34,326 bases of DNA, taken from positions 1 to 34,326 of the IMG/VR virus record IMGVR_UViG_3300021961_000319; one strand, written 5' to 3'. The DNA comes from a virus. A program made the translations under genes and the position numbers. This document shows positions 22,275-30,633 of the stretch, in pieces (positions within the stretch are counted from its first letter, which is position 1; each line of letters begins with the position of its first letter). The notes beneath the pieces were generated by a model. The model saw only the letters and a program-made list of their open reading frames with translations, did no database searches and was not told where the DNA came from.

Positions 22275-24431
22275 ATGGGCGACAGATTGCGTGATTATGG
22301 GTTCATGAACCCTTTTCGGAGCCATGTTCACGGCTCTAATTACGATGCGTCCAAGGCTTATTTGTCTGGCGGCGGGATTGACCAGTGGCTTACTGATGTT
22401 TCCACCTACAATAAAATTCTGACCGATTTTGGTATTCAGTCACAGATTGAATACAAGCAGCCAGACGGTACTTGGTCTACAAATGCTCCTTCTAATTTTA
22501 AACCAACAAACCTTATCAAAAGCGCCTTTCAAGGCAAGGAAACCTATGAAGTAGACCAATGGGGCAATAAAGCGCAAAACGCATATCCAAATGCTGTTTT
22601 CCCAACTGTTCCAGAATATCGGTGGAAAATTACCGGAAATGTTGCTGGAGCTAACACCGCATTAAAAAATGCCGGGTTGCAAGGAAGCTATAAAGGCCCC
22701 AGAGGAGATTTATTTTACACCGGGGCATATATACCGCAAACAATAAACGGCACTAAAGTTCAGGGCGGTACAAAAACATCAGGTGTTGCTGGTACGTATT
22801 ATATAAACAGCCAAGACCCTCTTGGAGCAGGAATTAGTGGGGCATCTGATGTATTGGGCCGCTATAATGGTGAGTCTGCTCCTTCTTTTAGAATTGCACC
22901 AATTAGCGGTTCTAATAAGTGGAATGCTTCTGAGCCCAGATATATTGGTGGACATCTGAATGATGAATCTATAAATATCGCAAAAGAGTTTTTTGCAGAC
23001 CCTAATGTTGCGCCCCTGAGGACTGACCCGACACGGCTCAGCCAAGTATTATCTTCCACCCCACAAATACGCGACACCATTGGTACATATATCAATGACA
23101 CCGCCTCTTACTGGCGCTCACGCGATGACGGAGGCGGCGCTCTAGGGGTTATTGCAAGTGGCCTCAGCGGCGTAGCCCAATTTGCCTCTATGGCCGCAGG
23201 CCTTCATGGCCTTATGGCTGGCCTTGGCGGTCTTTTTAGTGGCGCCGGCCTCGAAGGCGCGTTCAACCTTGGACTGGAAGCCGCTGGCGGAATGCCGGAC
23301 ATCGGCGGTGTTGTGGGTGGCATTGCTGGCAGCCCTACGGTTGGCAATCTGGTCAACGTGGGCGTGGGCGGCATTGTTGGCGGAGAAGCGGGCGGCGTCC
23401 CAGGCGCTTTACTAGGCGCTGGCGGTGCTGCCATTGGCGCTGGGATTGACGAGGCCGGGGGTGTAACGGAATTTCTCAACAACCCCTTTGGCTCTTTGGG
23501 CGGGGCATTTGGGCTGACGAGTGGTAATACTGGCGGGCTTACTGCTGCGCAGATTTCCGCAATGGAAGAGGCCGCGCAAGTAGGCCCCGGAAGCATCGCG
23601 CAAGTTACCCCGGCCTCCAGCATCGGCCAGAACGTCATCAGCACTGACTACGCTGGCGGAATACCGCATGAAGTCGTTGAGGTCTTTGCAGACCCAGGCG
23701 ACATCTCGCAGCTTGCGGGTGGCGGCTTTGGGTCTGCGGCTGGCGGCGCTGCTGGCTCTACAATTGGACAGATATTGACTGGGAACGGAGCGGCAGGCGC
23801 TGGCTCGCTGGATGTGGGCGGGCTTTTGGACACTGGGGCGCCGGCTATCGGTTCTCCGGGCTCTCCGACAGGCAGCATTCAGTCCGTTGTGCCAGGCGCT
23901 GGAACTTCAATGGGCTCAGGGCAACCCGGCGCTACACCTTACGGCGAAGTCGGCTCAGAAGGATTGCCGACTGGGCAGCCCGGTCCATATTCAGATGCTT
24001 ACGGGGCCGGCATGACTGGCGGCCCACAAGGCGGACTCTTGACCGACATGACCAATGAGGAAATGCTTGCCGCTGCTGGCGCTGGTTTGCTCGGAGGCGC
24101 TGCTCTGCTTGGCGGTACTGGCTCCGGTGCCACAGGTTATGGAGCCACTGCGGCTCCTTATGGTGGCGAAGTTTACGGCACCACGGTTTATGGAGCGGGC
24201 GGCGATGGAATGGGCGGAGATGGAACCGGCGGAGATGGAACCGGCGGAGATGGGAACTTCAGGTTCAATTTCCCGAGTTTTGATTTTGGCGCGGCCCCGC
24301 AGGTGATGGGAGACCTCGGAGAGCTTCTGTCTGGCGGAAAAGTCGGCGCAAAAACCAAAGGCGGCAAATCGCCTTACAAACGGATAAAATCTCCGCCACG
24401 ACGACGCGGAATCACAGTGAGGAGAGCCTGA
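22275..24431 (+). CDS. Large internal virion protein with Gly/Ala-rich hydrophobic centre
   Basis: The product is 718 residues. Residues 1-280 are a polar mixed domain. Residues about 285-420 are very Gly/Ala-rich and hydrophobic ('GVIASGLSGVAQFASMAAG' onward), able to span a membrane. The last 200 residues are Gly-rich low-complexity with tandem Gly-Gly-Asp-Gly units and a basic end. Position after the nozzle and before other internal proteins, plus hydrophobic repeats, suggest an ejection protein that helps DNA cross the envelope. No catalytic motif was seen. The first 850 bases are noticeably AT-richer than the rest of the gene. Confidence 0.7.
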   Translation: MGDRLRDYGFMNPFRSHVHGSNYDASKAYLSGGGIDQWLTDVSTYNKILTDFGIQSQIEYKQPDGTWSTNAPSNFKPTNLIKSAFQGKETYEVDQWGNKAQNAYPNAVFPTVPEYRWKITGNVAGANTALKNAGLQGSYKGPRGDLFYTGAYIPQTINGTKVQGGTKTSGVAGTYYINSQDPLGAGISGASDVLGRYNGESAPSFRIAPISGSNKWNASEPRYIGGHLNDESINIAKEFFADPNVAPLRTDPTRLSQVLSSTPQIRDTIGTYINDTASYWRSRDDGGGALGVIASGLSGVAQFASMAAGLHGLMAGLGGLFSGAGLEGAFNLGLEAAGGMPDIGGVVGGIAGSPTVGNLVNVGVGGIVGGEAGGVPGALLGAGGAAIGAGIDEAGGVTEFLNNPFGSLGGAFGLTSGNTGGLTAAQISAMEEAAQVGPGSIAQVTPASSIGQNVISTDYAGGIPHEVVEVFADPGDISQLAGGGFGSAAGGAAGSTIGQILTGNGAAGAGSLDVGGLLDTGAPAIGSPGSPTGSIQSVVPGAGTSMGSGQPGATPYGEVGSEGLPTGQPGPYSDAYGAGMTGGPQGGLLTDMTNEEMLAAAGAGLLGGAALLGGTGSGATGYGATAAPYGGEVYGTTVYGAGGDGMGGDGTGGDGTGGDGNFRFNFPSFDFGAAPQVMGDLGELLSGGKVGAKTKGGKSPYKRIKSPPRRRGITVRRA
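24198..24257 (+). repeat. Four tandem 15-base repeats within the large internal protein gene
   Basis: The unit GGCGGAGATGGAACC occurs at 24213-24227 and 24228-24242, with imperfect flanking units at 24198-24212 and 24243-24257. Each unit encodes five residues of the GGDGx type. The array keeps the reading frame, so copy number can vary without breaking the gene. Confidence 0.85.
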
Positions 24432-24432
24432 C

Positions 24433-25335
24433 ATGGCAGAGATGGTCACAAGCACGCAGCAGCAAACCTCCAGCACAACGCCATGGAGCGTGCAGGCTCC
24501 GTACATCCAGACTGGTTTTGAGGAAGCGCAGAACCTTTACCAGAATCCGTTTGAGTTCTATCCAGGCAGGACTGTTGCCCCATTCAGCGGGGCAACACGA
24601 GGCGCGCTGCGTGACATTGTTTCACAGAGCCAGAACAACCCTTACTTGTCAGGCGCAACCGATTACTACAATCAGAGCGTCGGAGGCGGGTTTCTGCCCA
24701 CCCCGGACAATCAGTATTCCTTTTCCGGCGGCGGTGTCGGCGGCCCCTCAATGTCAAGCGGCAATCCGTACCTCGATGCCATGTATCAGGCGGGAACTGC
24801 GGCCACCACCCGCAATTTCATGCAAAACGTGGTGCCAGGCATTGGCAGTCAGTTCGGCATGTCCGGGCGCTCCGGGAGCCCCGGCATGATGAATGCCCTG
24901 CAGGCGGCATCCACCGGATACGGCGAGGGCATGGGCAATTTTGCAGCAAATCTCTATGGCACAGCTTACGAGAATGAGCGCCAGCGCCAGCAAGAAATGG
25001 CGATGTTTGCTCCAAATCTGATGGAAGCACAGCGCGCCTCAACCGCAGCAGCACTTGAGGCAGGCCAGTTGCGTGATGAGCAGCGCCAGCGCCTCATTAA
25101 CGCCCGCCGCGAAAGATTCGAGTTTGGGCAAGAAGAGCCTTGGAAGCGGCTAGAGCGTTACATGGGTGCGGTCGGCGGTCCATACGGCAGCGAGAAGACA
25201 GCCACAACAACGACGGAGCAGCCTGTTTACTCGCCGGAGTGGTGGCAGACCGCGCTTGCCGCTGCCGGTGCCGCTAGCGAATCGGGCCTGCTTGACGATA
25301 TTTACGAGCAAATTAAGAACATTTTCGGGGGCTAA
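24433..25335 (+). CDS. Internal virion / ejection-associated protein
   Basis: The product is 300 residues. It opens with a polar start, then 'APYIQTGFEEAQNLYQNP' and 'VAPFSGATRGALRDIV', a pattern I know from phage internal or tail-associated proteins. The centre has 'GNPYLDAMYQAGTAATTRNF' and a long Gln/Glu/Arg helix (about 175-235). The end is acidic and hydrophobic. The ATG at 24433 follows the previous stop by one base. It likely sits inside the head and enters the cell with the DNA; inferred from order and resemblance. Confidence 0.7.
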   Translation: MAEMVTSTQQQTSSTTPWSVQAPYIQTGFEEAQNLYQNPFEFYPGRTVAPFSGATRGALRDIVSQSQNNPYLSGATDYYNQSVGGGFLPTPDNQYSFSGGGVGGPSMSSGNPYLDAMYQAGTAATTRNFMQNVVPGIGSQFGMSGRSGSPGMMNALQAASTGYGEGMGNFAANLYGTAYENERQRQQEMAMFAPNLMEAQRASTAAALEAGQLRDEQRQRLINARRERFEFGQEEPWKRLERYMGAVGGPYGSEKTATTTTEQPVYSPEWWQTALAAAGAASESGLLDDIYEQIKNIFGG

Positions 25336-25337
25336 AG

Positions 25338-26519
25338 ATGGCCGGAATCTCTGACTCAATCAATCAGGGCCTGACTCGGCTCTCCCAGAGCCCGCTTGGG
25401 ATGGCGAGCATGGGCCTGCTGATGATGCCGCAAAAGTCTTTGGAGCCCATCAACCCCATGGAATATGCCATGCAAGGCATGCAGATGGGCGTGCAGAACC
25501 GGCAGAGGGCTCAGCTTCTGGAGCAGCAGCAGGCTGAGAATGCAAGGCGAGAAGCGCAATACCTCATGGAGATTCAGGAGTATCAAGACAGAGTCCTGAA
25601 AGCAAAACAGGAAGAAACCCAGCAGCAGCGCATGTTAGATGCAATTGGGGAATTCAGCATGGGCCTAGACCCCGTGCAGCGCCTTGCTTTTGATGCTTTG
25701 CCGCTTTCTGAGAAATCAAAGGTTATTGTTGCTCAGCAGTTCCCGACCACTCAAGAAGGGCGTCTTCCTGCTGCCAGCATTCAGGAATTTAATCTTGCAA
25801 GAGCGGAGGGCTATACAGGCTCTTTTAATGACTTCCTTGCCAGCAAGAGAACCCAGCCATCCCCTAACATGCAGTTTATTCCGACGGCTGAAGGAATTAT
25901 GGTTGGGAATACCCGCACCGGAGGCCTGACAATGGGCCAGCCGGGGGTTTTGCCTGCTGCAGTTGACCCAAGGCTTGCGGGACAGCAGGCGGAAGCGAAA
26001 GCAGGAGGGCAGGTTAGAGGCACAAGCGCGGCGCAGTCAGCCATTTCATTCCCAGAAGCGCAGGCCAAAGCCCAATACACGCTTAATCTAGTGGATGAGC
26101 TAGTGAACCATCCCGGGCTCTCCGGGGCGGTGGGCGCCCCTGGGGCTGGAAAGGTTGCTGCAAGAATCCCGGGCACCAAGGAAGCTGGCTTTATGTCCCT
26201 GCTGAATCAAATTCAGGGACGGCAGTTTTTGGAGGCATTTGAAAGCCTTAAGGGTGGCGGGCAAATTACTCAAATCGAGGGCGATAAGGCAACTCAGGCC
26301 ATCTCACGCATGAATACGGCGCAAAGCGAAGCCGAATTTAAAGCCGCAGCCAATGAATTTAAAGGCATTGTTTCCAACGCCATTCGCCGCTCTCAGGCAA
26401 AAGCCGGCGGGAATGCGACCATGACCCCGGGGGGCATGCCTGTCAATACTGATATGCAAAGTGGCGGATATCAGCTTTCCCCAGCAGGGCAAGCTGCATA
26501 TGAAAAGTACGCGCGATAA
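25338..26519 (+). CDS. Hypothetical internal virion protein, helical
   Basis: The product is 393 residues. A hydrophobic Met-rich start (residues 10-50) precedes a Gln/Glu/Arg coiled coil (about 55-100). The middle is mixed and Pro/Gly-rich. The C-terminal 150 residues contain a helical 'ARIPGTKEAGFMSLLNQIQG' type segment like a virion core domain. It starts two bases after the previous stop. I recognise no named family; context suggests an ejection protein. Confidence 0.65.
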   Translation: MAGISDSINQGLTRLSQSPLGMASMGLLMMPQKSLEPINPMEYAMQGMQMGVQNRQRAQLLEQQQAENARREAQYLMEIQEYQDRVLKAKQEETQQQRMLDAIGEFSMGLDPVQRLAFDALPLSEKSKVIVAQQFPTTQEGRLPAASIQEFNLARAEGYTGSFNDFLASKRTQPSPNMQFIPTAEGIMVGNTRTGGLTMGQPGVLPAAVDPRLAGQQAEAKAGGQVRGTSAAQSAISFPEAQAKAQYTLNLVDELVNHPGLSGAVGAPGAGKVAARIPGTKEAGFMSLLNQIQGRQFLEAFESLKGGGQITQIEGDKATQAISRMNTAQSEAEFKAAANEFKGIVSNAIRRSQAKAGGNATMTPGGMPVNTDMQSGGYQLSPAGQAAYEKYAR

Positions 26520-26540
26520 GCAAGTCAAGCGAGATAAATT

Positions 26541-28109
26541 ATGCCCACTTTGAAAGAGCTTGAATCCGCATTATTGAGGGCTGAAGCGGCTAATGACACG
26601 GAAGCCGCTATGGCAATAGCGCAGGACATGCGCGCAATGATGGGGGCGCCCGCCCCTGTAAGCACAGCCCCCACTGCCCCTCAGCCAAGCATGCTTCAGC
26701 AGGCGGGAGAAATGCTGGATATTCCTGACATCATGCGTGGCGCAGGCATTACGGCTAGAGGCGCTTTGCCTTATGCCGTCGGCGCTATGGCTGGCGCTCC
26801 TGCTGGCCCTCCGGGCGTTCTCGCAGGCTCAATGATGTTGCCTGCTGCAGAAGCCTTGACGCAAGCCACAAACGTAATCCTGCCAGAGCAATATCAAATC
26901 CCTTCTCCGACCATGGCGGCTGAGAACCTGATGACTCGTGCTGGCCTGCCTATGCCGGAAACCACGGCAGAACGTGCCATGCAGTCAGCCGCAGGAGCGG
27001 TGACGGGAGCAGGAACTCAGCTTCCAGCGCTTGCGAGGTTTGCCGGGACTGCGGCTTCTCCTGCCGCGCGAGAAACAGCCGCTATGCTTGCTCAGGCTCC
27101 CGGCAGGCAATTAGCCGCCTCTGCCCCCTCCGCAATGGCCGCACAAGCCACGACAGAAGCTTATGACAGCCCGGCGCTTGGGCTTCTGGCTGGCGCAGTC
27201 ACTGGCGCTCCGTTTGGCATGGGATACCGGCAAAGCAATGCGCCTTCTTCGGTAGAGCTTTCAAATATTGCAAAAGACGCTTACCGCCGCGCAGAAGAGG
27301 CTGGGGTTGCATTTGCTCCAGAAGCTTTCGCAGGCCGCATGAGCAGCATCGCCGCTGATTTGCGTAAAGAGGGATACCGCCCAGGAGCCTACCCCAAGAT
27401 TGATTCTGCGCTTGCGGAGCTGACAGACCCGAATGCGCCAAAGGACTTCACGGAGCTGACGACGCTGCGCAAGTTCATCCGTAATGCCCAAGCCAGCACA
27501 GACAACACGGAGCGCCGCATTGCATCAATGCTCAAAGATGAATTTGATGATTATGTTGCGTCTGCGCCCACCACTGATGTCATTGGCTCTGGCACTAAAG
27601 GAGGAATTGCTGCTTGGGAGCAAGCTAGACGCGCTTATTCAAAGGAAATGAAGGCAGAGATTTTTGAGGACATGCTGGCCAAGGCAGAGCTTGATAAAAC
27701 CAAGTTCGTGCAAGCCGGCCCTGAAAATTCCATGGCCCAAGAACTTAGAAAGCTTGCGTTAAATCCCAAGAAAATGCGTCTTTTCTCAAAGGCAGAGCAA
27801 GAAGAAATTAGGAAAGCCGCGAAAGGCACCAAAACACAAAATCTTCTTAAGTTTTTTGGGCGTTTTGCCCCCACCGGCCCTGTAAACATTATTCCCATGG
27901 GCGGTATGACTTTATATGACCCGACAATAGGGGCTCCTTTGGCGCTTGGCGCGATGGGCGCTAGGGTTGGCGCTACCGCTTTGCGCCAGCAATCTTTAGA
28001 GAGACTGGCTGACACTATGCGCATGGGCGGGCCTGTTACGGAATCCACTATGTTCCCAGCAATTACCGCAGGCCGTGGTTTGCTTTCACCTTATGTGCCG
28101 CCGCAATGA
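26541..28109 (+). CDS. Large internal virion / ejection protein with hydrophobic N-terminal region
   Basis: The product is 522 residues. After a helical start of 45 residues there are several Ala/Gly/Met-rich hydrophobic spans (about residues 70-105 and 145-240), followed by a charged helical C-terminal half with 'AWEQARRAYSKEMKAEIFED'. This hydrophobic-plus-helical architecture and position (last before lysis genes) is typical of podovirus ejection proteins. No peptidoglycan hydrolase motif was seen. An AGCGAGA site precedes the ATG. The stop overlaps the endolysin start. Confidence 0.7.
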   Translation: MPTLKELESALLRAEAANDTEAAMAIAQDMRAMMGAPAPVSTAPTAPQPSMLQQAGEMLDIPDIMRGAGITARGALPYAVGAMAGAPAGPPGVLAGSMMLPAAEALTQATNVILPEQYQIPSPTMAAENLMTRAGLPMPETTAERAMQSAAGAVTGAGTQLPALARFAGTAASPAARETAAMLAQAPGRQLAASAPSAMAAQATTEAYDSPALGLLAGAVTGAPFGMGYRQSNAPSSVELSNIAKDAYRRAEEAGVAFAPEAFAGRMSSIAADLRKEGYRPGAYPKIDSALAELTDPNAPKDFTELTTLRKFIRNAQASTDNTERRIASMLKDEFDDYVASAPTTDVIGSGTKGGIAAWEQARRAYSKEMKAEIFEDMLAKAELDKTKFVQAGPENSMAQELRKLALNPKKMRLFSKAEQEEIRKAAKGTKTQNLLKFFGRFAPTGPVNIIPMGGMTLYDPTIGAPLALGAMGARVGATALRQQSLERLADTMRMGGPVTESTMFPAITAGRGLLSPYVPPQ

Positions 28110-28450
28110 AGCTCAGCGAAAAGCAGCGCAGGTTCACCAAGCTGGTGGGCCTGCTGATAGAGTATGCTTACAAGAACGGCATGGAACTCACGCTCGGTGA
28201 CGCTTATCGTTCGCCCGAGCAGGCAAAACAGAATGCAGCAGCCGGCACAGGAATCGTTAACTCTCTCCATTGCGAACGGCTGGCAGTGGACTTTAACCTC
28301 TTTATTGACGGCGTGTATCAGACGGATTCTGCCGCCTATACTCAACTTGGGGAGTTCTGGGAAAGTCTCGGAGAGGACTGCGCCTGGGGCGGAAGGTTCA
28401 AGCGCCCCGACGGCAATCATTTTTCAATCAGACATGGCGGGAGAGCATGA
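28106..28450 (+). CDS. M15-family peptidase endolysin
   Basis: The product is 114 residues. It shows the M15/VanY-like zinc peptidase pattern: 'LTLGDAYRSPEQAK' near 30-44, 'SLHCERLAVDFNL' near 53-65 with the His and Asp ligands, and 'DGNHFSIRH' near 101-109 with the third His. Such enzymes cut peptide cross-links of cell-wall peptidoglycan, and small phage M15 endolysins are about this size. No signal peptide is present, so release needs the holin encoded downstream. The start overlaps the preceding gene and the stop is followed directly by the XhlA-like gene. Confidence 0.88.
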   Translation: MKLSEKQRRFTKLVGLLIEYAYKNGMELTLGDAYRSPEQAKQNAAAGTGIVNSLHCERLAVDFNLFIDGVYQTDSAAYTQLGEFWESLGEDCAWGGRFKRPDGNHFSIRHGGRA

Positions 28451-28657
28451 GTGGAATTGAGTCACGACGTGGTGCGCCACCAAGTCCAGATTGAAAACAT
28501 CCAGCGAGAGCTGCATGAGCTGCGAGAGGATGTGAAGCAAATCACCATCATCCTGAACAGGGCCGAGGGTTCGTGGAAAACAATGGTGATGGCTGGCGGG
28601 GTTGTGGCGGCCATGGGTGCTGGGGTTACTAAACTTCTTTCAATGCTTCACTCATGA
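28451..28657 (+). CDS. XhlA-like small membrane protein, holin-accessory
   Basis: The product is 68 residues from a GTG at 28451. The first 45 residues are a charged amphipathic helix ('IQRELHELREDVKQITIIL'), and the last 23 form a hydrophobic Gly/Ala/Met-rich membrane span. This is the architecture of XhlA-type proteins that act with holins. It starts directly after the endolysin stop and its stop overlaps the three-TM holin start. Lysis role is inferred from layout. Confidence 0.75.
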   Translation: MELSHDVVRHQVQIENIQRELHELREDVKQITIILNRAEGSWKTMVMAGGVVAAMGAGVTKLLSMLHS

Positions 28658-29058
28658 TTGCTGACGCCATTGCCGGAGTCATAGGCAAGGTCATTGACCG
28701 AGCCTGGCCAGACCCCACACAGAAGGCTCAGGCCCTGCTGGAGCTAGAAAAGCTCAAACTGGATGGGACATTCCGCGAAATGGAGCTGTCCATCAAAGCC
28801 ATCACGACGGAAGCGCAGAGCGCAGACCCGTGGACTTCTCGCGCTCGCCCTACTTTCATGTACGTCTTTTACGGCCTCATCATCTCTCTGGTGGTCATTG
28901 CTCCTGCCTTGGGCATCGCAGCACCTGACCAGATGAGTCAGTTCTTTGCGAACGTCAAAGCAGGCTTTGAGGCCATTCCAGAGGCTTTGTGGTGGACTTT
29001 CTCCGCCGGCTACCTTGGGTATACTGGGGCTCGGACATTTGAAAAGAGGGCAAAATGA
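28654..29058 (+). CDS. Holin of the three-TM / GTA-like superfamily
   Basis: The product is 134 residues. It starts with an amphipathic helix, then 'AWPDPTQKAQALLELEKLKL', 'DPWTSRARPTFMYVFYG', and two strong hydrophobic spans (about residues 68-90 and 110-126). This sequence matches the pattern of the GTA holin/3TM family. Holins open the inner membrane to let endolysin reach the wall at a set time. The ATG overlaps the upstream stop (ATGA). Endolysin, XhlA-like and holin together form a compact lysis cassette; no spanin pair was recognised. Confidence 0.85.
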   Translation: MIADAIAGVIGKVIDRAWPDPTQKAQALLELEKLKLDGTFREMELSIKAITTEAQSADPWTSRARPTFMYVFYGLIISLVVIAPALGIAAPDQMSQFFANVKAGFEAIPEALWWTFSAGYLGYTGARTFEKRAK

Positions 29059-29204
29059 AAGGTCTGTATGCAAACATTCATGCTAAACGTGAGCGCATCA
29101 AAGCTGGCTCTGGCGAGAAGATGAAGAAGCCTGGGGCCAAGGGCGCTCCGACAGCCAAGGCATTTAAGTCGTCAGCCAAGACCGCCAAGAAGGGGAAATA
29201 CTGA
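29055..29204 (+). CDS. Small basic phage protein (Lys/Ala-rich)
   Basis: The product is 49 residues and too short for ordinary ORF cutoffs. It opens 'MKGLYANIHAKRERIKAGSG' and continues 'EKMKKPGAKGAPTAKAFKSS', then a Lys-rich tail. I recall very similar short proteins in many phages near lysis or structural genes, always of unknown function. The ATG overlaps the holin stop (ATGA), and the stop overlaps the next start. Confidence 0.8.
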   Translation: MKGLYANIHAKRERIKAGSGEKMKKPGAKGAPTAKAFKSSAKTAKKGKY

Positions 29205-29356
29205 TGGCCGCCGGAATGAAGCACTATTACAAGGACGGGCGGGAGCACAAAGGCGCGACTCACAAGGACGCAAGCGGAAGACTGATGTCAGGGGCAAAGC
29301 ACACGGCCTCTAGTCAGTATTTGGTGCATAAAAAAGCGAAGCCTAAGAAAAAGTAA
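29204..29356 (+). CDS. Small basic phage protein (His/Lys-rich)
   Basis: The product is 50 residues, basic, with four or more His and many Lys and Gly. It opens 'MAAGMKHYYKDGREHKGA' and ends in a Lys run. The ATG at 29204 overlaps the previous stop by one base. Like its neighbour it looks like a member of a widespread short phage protein type without known role; nucleic-acid contact is plausible by charge. Confidence 0.75.
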   Translation: MAAGMKHYYKDGREHKGATHKDASGRLMSGAKHTASSQYLVHKKAKPKKK

Positions 29357-29357
29357 T

Positions 29358-30428
29358 TTGCAAAAGCCCGTCTCTGACGCCGACCTCAAGAAAACAGCAG
29401 AGGCCTTTCTTGAGCTGGGCGCCACTCAAGCATCAATAAAACTTCGCATCAGCAACAATGCGCTGCATAACCGCTTGCGTCGGTATGAAGAGCAGTTCGG
29501 CGTCATCCTCCCAAAGCAGACCAAATTTCGGAACAAGAACCGGCATCCAGAATTCAGTGTTCCAGACCTGCCTGAAGACGACATCCCCGTTGAAGAACTT
29601 CTAAAGCACCGCAAGCGCCAGTTTGCGCAGAAAGCCGCACACGAACAAGCCCGCAAGTTGATTCCTGTTGAGGTTCACCTTGAGGGCGCTATAGCCATTC
29701 TTCACCACGGCGACCCTCATGTTGACGATGACGGCACTGACGTTGTAGCTCTTGAGAGGAACCGAGAACTCTGCATCAAGACTGAGGGCCTCTTTTCAGC
29801 GAATGTTGGAGACCTCACCAACAACTGGGTTGGGAGACTCGCAAAGCTTTACGGCGACCAAGGGACAAGCGCCAAACACGCATGGGCACTTGCTGAGTGG
29901 TTCATCTCCGAGCAGCCGTGGCTGTACATGATTAGCGGGAACCACGACGCCTGGAGCGGAGAGGGCGACCCCATCAAGTGGATAGCCCGCCAAGCCAGGG
30001 CCCTTTATCAGTCTAGTGAGGTCAGGCTAGACCTCCGCTTTCCCAATGGCCGGAGTGTCAGAGTCAATGCCCGCCATGACTTTGCTGGGCATTCCCAATA
30101 TAACCCGGTGCATGGGCAAACGAAGGCGACACTGTTTGGGGTTCGCGACCACCTTGCCATTGCTGGTCATAGGCATACCTCTGGCTATGGAGTCTTGAAA
30201 GACCCACAGACAGGCATCATCTCGCACCTGGTTCAGGTGGCTTCATACAAGTTATATGACCGCTATGCTCGGGACAGGGGCTTCCGGGATATGCACCTCA
30301 GCCCCTGCGTGGTCACGACCATCAACCCAGACCTCCCTGAAGAACATCCAGACATGATTAAAATCTGGTGGAGCCCGGAGGCCGGGATTGACTACCTCAA
30401 GCATCTCAGGAAGAAGCGTCGCTCCTAG
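29358..30428 (+). CDS. Metallophosphoesterase with N-terminal helix-turn-helix
   Basis: The product is 356 residues from a TTG at 29358. Residues about 8-45 resemble a Fis-type helix-turn-helix ('AFLELGATQASIKLRI', 'NALHNRLRRYE'). From residue 115 the calcineurin-like phosphoesterase motifs follow in order: GDPHVDD (near 117), GDLTNN (near 151), GNHDAW (near 194), a His in HDFAGHS (near 240) and GHRHTSG (near 270). These bind two metals and act on phosphodiesters or phosphoproteins. The HTH suggests DNA as substrate or target. It ends the rightward late region and overlaps the leftward operon tail by 23 bases. Confidence 0.88.
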   Translation: MQKPVSDADLKKTAEAFLELGATQASIKLRISNNALHNRLRRYEEQFGVILPKQTKFRNKNRHPEFSVPDLPEDDIPVEELLKHRKRQFAQKAAHEQARKLIPVEVHLEGAIAILHHGDPHVDDDGTDVVALERNRELCIKTEGLFSANVGDLTNNWVGRLAKLYGDQGTSAKHAWALAEWFISEQPWLYMISGNHDAWSGEGDPIKWIARQARALYQSSEVRLDLRFPNGRSVRVNARHDFAGHSQYNPVHGQTKATLFGVRDHLAIAGHRHTSGYGVLKDPQTGIISHLVQVASYKLYDRYARDRGFRDMHLSPCVVTTINPDLPEEHPDMIKIWWSPEAGIDYLKHLRKKRRS

Positions 30429-30633
30429 GGTCTTTCCCGGCCAGCATCGAAGCGTAAAATAAAATCTTCTCCGCATCCCGCTCGCCCTTAAGGCCAAGCC
30501 TCCAAGTGTACTTCGCTATCTGGCCTCTGAGAAACCCTTGCCACTCCTCCTCCGTCAACTGCGCCCGGATGGCGTCGATGCACTCCACAGCACCCTGCGT
30601 GTAGTGGCTTGGGCTGATGACTTCGTCAGTCAT
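30406..30633 (-). CDS. DUF3310 small protein
   Basis: The product is 75 residues. It carries the DUF3310 pattern: 'SPSHYTQGAVECIDAI' at the start, 'FLRGQIAKYTWRLGLKG' in the middle, and 'RDAEKILFYASML' near the end. The family is widespread in phages and is sometimes annotated as a nucleotide-kinase-like protein, but its activity is not established. The ATG at 30633 has a GAGCGAGG site and overlaps the upstream gene. It is the last gene of the leftward operon and meets the metallophosphoesterase tail-to-tail. Confidence 0.85.
   Translation of the reverse strand: MTDEVISPSHYTQGAVECIDAIRAQLTEEEWQGFLRGQIAKYTWRLGLKGERDAEKILFYASMLAGKDPRSDASS

Noticed and set aside
28164-28460. Rz/Rz1-type spanin nested in the lysis region
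   Set aside because: The frame lacks a signal anchor or lipobox and is the alternative frame of the M15 peptidase gene.
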